From Pseudomonadota bacterium (GTDB taxonomy: Bacteria > Pseudomonadota > Alphaproteobacteria > Rhodobacterales > Rhodobacteraceae), in contig JAQCLA010000102.1 in NCBI GenBank assembly GCA_027592105.1, positions 1 to 8,417 on the forward strand: a stretch of 8,417 bases of DNA, in the 5' to 3' direction. Below, in pieces: positions 6,467 through 8,417 of this stretch (within the stretch, counting starts at the first letter, position 1; the number at the start of each line of letters is the position of its first letter). The notes below the pieces were generated by a model that did not search any database, was not told the origin of the DNA, and saw nothing but the letters and a program-made list of their open reading frames with translations. A program made the translations under genes and the position numbers.

Positions 6467-7609
6467 ATGAAATCTGAGACCGTCATTAAAATCGCTACAC
6501 CTTCGGCACCCAGCAATCCGCAGCCCATGACAAGCTTCATCATTGGCGAGTCAGCGAAAATGCTGGAACTCAAGAGCCTTGTCAAAGTCGTGGGGCCGTC
6601 GCTCGCGCCGGTGATGTTAACCGGGGAAACAGGCGTCGGCAAAGATGTGGTCGCGCAGGATATCCACCGTCAAAGCCTGCGAAGCGGCCCGTTCGTTGCA
6701 ATCAACTGTGCCGCTATTCCTGCAGAACTTTTGGAATCCGAGTTGTTCGGTTACGAAAAAGGCGCGTTCACCGGCGCCGATCGCGCCCGTATGGGCCGGT
6801 TTGAAATGTCGAACGGCGGAACGCTCTTTCTCGATGAGATCGGCGATATGCCTCTGGCGCTTCAGTCGAAACTGCTGCGGACACTCGAGAACCACTGCAT
6901 CCAAAGGATCGGGGGAAACCGTGAGATCAAGCTGGATCTGCGGCTGATCTGTGCAACGCATCAAAACGTCGAACAGATGGTTGAGGATGGGCGGTTTCGA
7001 GCGGACCTTTATTACAGGCTGGCGACTTTCCCGATGAAGGTGCCACCACTGTCCGAGCGGCGCGAGGACATCGCACTCCTGCTTGAGGTCATGATGGCCA
7101 GCTATCTTGAGCGACAGCCGGGCGCTTTGCCCCCGCGCTTCAGCCCGGCGGCTGTCGAAGCACTCAAAGGACATGACTGGCCGGGCAATGTCCGCGAACT
7201 GCGAAATGTTCTCGAACGCGCATTTGTCTTGTTTTCAGGCCGCGAGATATCTGGGCGTAACGTCATCGAGAACCTGTTGCGGTTGCGCCTGCCCGAGGCA
7301 AATTCGCAAGCCGAGAATGATGCGCTTTGGGAGGCAGCTGGTTCCTTTGACAGCGTGGGGCCAGCTTTGCTTGAGGCGAGCACCGGCACTGCGCCGCCCA
7401 AGCCCGAGGATTTTCGGACTTGGTTTCGGCATAATGACGAAATCGATCTGCGTGGCTTCATCCGCGATGTCGAGGTCGTCTTGATCGAGGCGGCCCTTAC
7501 GGCCAAAGACGGCCGTGTGAGCCATGCGGCCGATGCGCTGAAACTGCGCCGGACCACTTTGATCGAGAAGATGAAGAAGTTGATGATTGAACGGCCGAGC
7601 TTGGACTGA
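6467..7609 (+). CDS. fleQ: FleQ-family sigma-54-dependent flagellar activator without receiver domain
   Basis: A 380-residue bacterial enhancer-binding protein that should drive sigma-54 promoters of flagellar genes. The AAA+ domain (about 25-270) is complete: Walker A GETGVGKD 53-60, the sigma-54-contacting GAFTGA loop 99-104, Walker B TLFLDE 119-124, sensor I around ICATHQN 161-167, arginine-finger region FRADLYYRL 177-185, and sensor II WPGNVRELRN 238-247. A linker (about 275-325) leads to a Fis-type helix-turn-helix at about 348-372, where RRTTLIEKMKKL closely resembles the end of Pseudomonas FleQ (RRTTLVEKMRKY). Pseudomonas FleQ is about 490 residues; the missing N-terminal ~110 match its receiver-like domain, replaced here by 20 unstructured residues. 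Position-equivalent residues for the known cyclic-di-GMP contacts are not conserved. R. sphaeroides FleQ is a precedent for a receiver-less form; its partner FleT lacks the HTH, so FleQ fits better. The start is supported by GAGG at 6459-6462. It converges on fliD. Confidence 0.85.
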   Translation: MKSETVIKIATPSAPSNPQPMTSFIIGESAKMLELKSLVKVVGPSLAPVMLTGETGVGKDVVAQDIHRQSLRSGPFVAINCAAIPAELLESELFGYEKGAFTGADRARMGRFEMSNGGTLFLDEIGDMPLALQSKLLRTLENHCIQRIGGNREIKLDLRLICATHQNVEQMVEDGRFRADLYYRLATFPMKVPPLSERREDIALLLEVMMASYLERQPGALPPRFSPAAVEALKGHDWPGNVRELRNVLERAFVLFSGREISGRNVIENLLRLRLPEANSQAENDALWEAAGSFDSVGPALLEASTGTAPPKPEDFRTWFRHNDEIDLRGFIRDVEVVLIEAALTAKDGRVSHAADALKLRRTTLIEKMKKLMIERPSLD

Positions 7610-7620
7610 GCGCGGCATTT

Positions 7621-8417
7621 TCATTCATTCGCATTGTTCCAAGCATCAAGCATTGAGGTAAGATAATTGCCCGTGCTCTTGAGCTGGGTCACGATGGTTT
7701 CCATGGCGCCGAACTTAACCATATAGCGGTCGGTGATCCGGGTTTCGCTGAGGGCGAGATCTTCCAACGACTCTTCTTTTTCGCGCATATCGGTCTCGAA
7801 GTGGCTTGTGCGCAGGGCAATGTCACCACCTGCTGCAATGCTTTGTGCAACGAAATCGCGGACACGATCGATCAGGCTTTCACCGAAATAGACCGTCGCG
7901 CTCATTGGACTGCTTTCGGTCACGCGCAAGCTGACACCGGCAAAGTCACCAGTAATCTTGTAGAACGCAGGCACACCGTCATCATCAGTGCGCGCAATCA
8001 GCGCCTCACCATTCAGCGATGCGGTGCCATCGGAATTGTATTCGAAAGCATATGCACCCGTCGGCGGCGCGGCATAGCTTGCCAGCGCAACGCTCACCCC
8101 CTCGGACGAGGTCTGGTTCAACGATTGAAACACTGCGCGGTATTGGGCGGGGTTGCTGGCCATAGCGGCTTGAAAGACCTCGCTATCAAGCGAGAGAGAG
8201 CCGTCACGCTCGGTTCGCACACCAAGGTTTGACAGATAGACAGCGTCATCTCCAAAGCCTTCTAGCGGTGTCGTGGTCAAGGCCGCGAAGCTGCGCTTGA
8301 GGGCTGCCACCGTGGGGTCCGAGACAAGCGGCCCGCTGCTTGCGCCGTTGATCCCGCGCTTGGAGGCCTCGCGCAACATCGCCCCGGTGGTATTGAGCGC
8401 ATCGACAAAGGCGCGCA
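7621..8417 (-). CDS. fliD: FliD flagellar filament cap (hook-associated protein 2), partial (N-terminus outside window)
   Basis: The C-terminal 264 residues of FliD; the frame stays open to the right edge (RAFVDALNTTGA precedes the first internal Met), so the true start lies outside. FliD forms the cap at the tip of the growing filament under which flagellin folds. The visible part is the FliD C-terminal domain: residues of the FVDALN type at the left, a beta-rich central section with YLSNLGVRTERDGSLSLD and a GxTASLNGE-like stretch, then a long amphipathic helix region ending in LKSTGNYLTSMLDAWNN, the typical C-terminal helix of FliD. It is read towards the FleQ-like gene with only 11 bp between the two stops and no hairpin terminator. 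Canonical FliD is common in gammaproteobacterial-type flagella and missing from many alphaproteobacterial ones, so its presence next to a FleQ homologue supports a sigma-54-type flagellar cluster to the right. Confidence 0.9.
   Translation of the reverse strand, partial: RAFVDALNTTGAMLREASKRGINGASSGPLVSDPTVAALKRSFAALTTTPLEGFGDDAVYLSNLGVRTERDGSLSLDSEVFQAAMASNPAQYRAVFQSLNQTSSEGVSVALASYAAPPTGAYAFEYNSDGTASLNGEALIARTDDDGVPAFYKITGDFAGVSLRVTESSPMSATVYFGESLIDRVRDFVAQSIAAGGDIALRTSHFETDMREKEESLEDLALSETRITDRYMVKFGAMETIVTQLKSTGNYLTSMLDAWNNANE

Noticed and set aside
6617..7174. Minus-strand frame of 185 codons inside the FleQ-like gene
   Set aside because: It is antisense to the conserved AAA+ core, and its sequence simply mirrors codon constraint of the real gene.
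6467..7609. Reading the activator as NtrC, ZraR or a FleT protein
   Set aside because: There is no receiver for an NtrC-type assignment; the C-terminal RRTTLIEKMKKL helix matches FleQ, and the presence of an HTH argues against R. sphaeroides-type FleT. The neighbour fliD supports a flagellar role.
1..8417. CRISPR arrays, insertion sequences, tRNA or rRNA genes
   Set aside because: I saw no regularly spaced repeats, transposase-like frame, terminal inverted repeats or cloverleaf-like segments on either strand.

Overview
The window looks like chromosome of an alphaproteobacterium of the Rhodobacterales/Rhodobacteraceae type. The basis is GC-rich coding DNA (about 60% in stretches I counted), alphaproteobacterial-looking proteins (a divergent FliM-like switch protein, a short Rhodobacterales-type lipoprotein, a CbrA-like symporter-kinase) and a FleQ-type flagellar regulator without receiver domain, as known from the Rhodobacter sphaeroides fla1 system. 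The assignment comes from reading the proteins, not from a search.

Left and middle (1-5947): six genes all read on the minus strand. In transcription order they are a receiver-only response regulator (5947-5558), a 95-residue two-helix membrane protein (5537-5250), a fused sodium/solute symporter-histidine kinase of 894 residues (5250-2566), a FliM-like protein (2494-1514), a small lipoprotein (1303-671) and an RlmI-family rRNA methyltransferase cut by the left edge (633-1). The first three form a tight operon: 20 bp between genes 1 and 2, and a TAATG stop/start overlap between genes 2 and 3. The FliM-like gene follows the kinase after 71 bp that hold a small perfect hairpin. A 210-bp gap and a strong ribosome binding site set off the lipoprotein.

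Middle gap (5948-6466): 519 bp between divergent genes. Its right half (about 6240-6450) is strikingly AT-rich (about 35-40% GC in the stretches counted) and carries two perfect inverted repeats next to a -10-like element; it is the probable promoter region of the gene to the right.

Right side (6467-8417): a sigma-54-dependent activator of the FleQ family on the plus strand, converging with an 11-bp gap on fliD (filament cap), which is cut by the right edge. FleQ-like protein plus FliD suggests one end of a sigma-54-controlled flagellar cluster. The FleQ homologue has lost the N-terminal receiver-like domain and, by eye alignment, all three cyclic-di-GMP contact motifs known from Pseudomonas FleQ.

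The most interesting possibility is a nutrient-sensing two-component module (transporter-kinase, small membrane partner, output-less receiver) encoded just upstream of a FliM-like switch protein that lacks the usual CheY-binding segment and GGxG motif, all beside a flagellar locus. The functional link is inference only.
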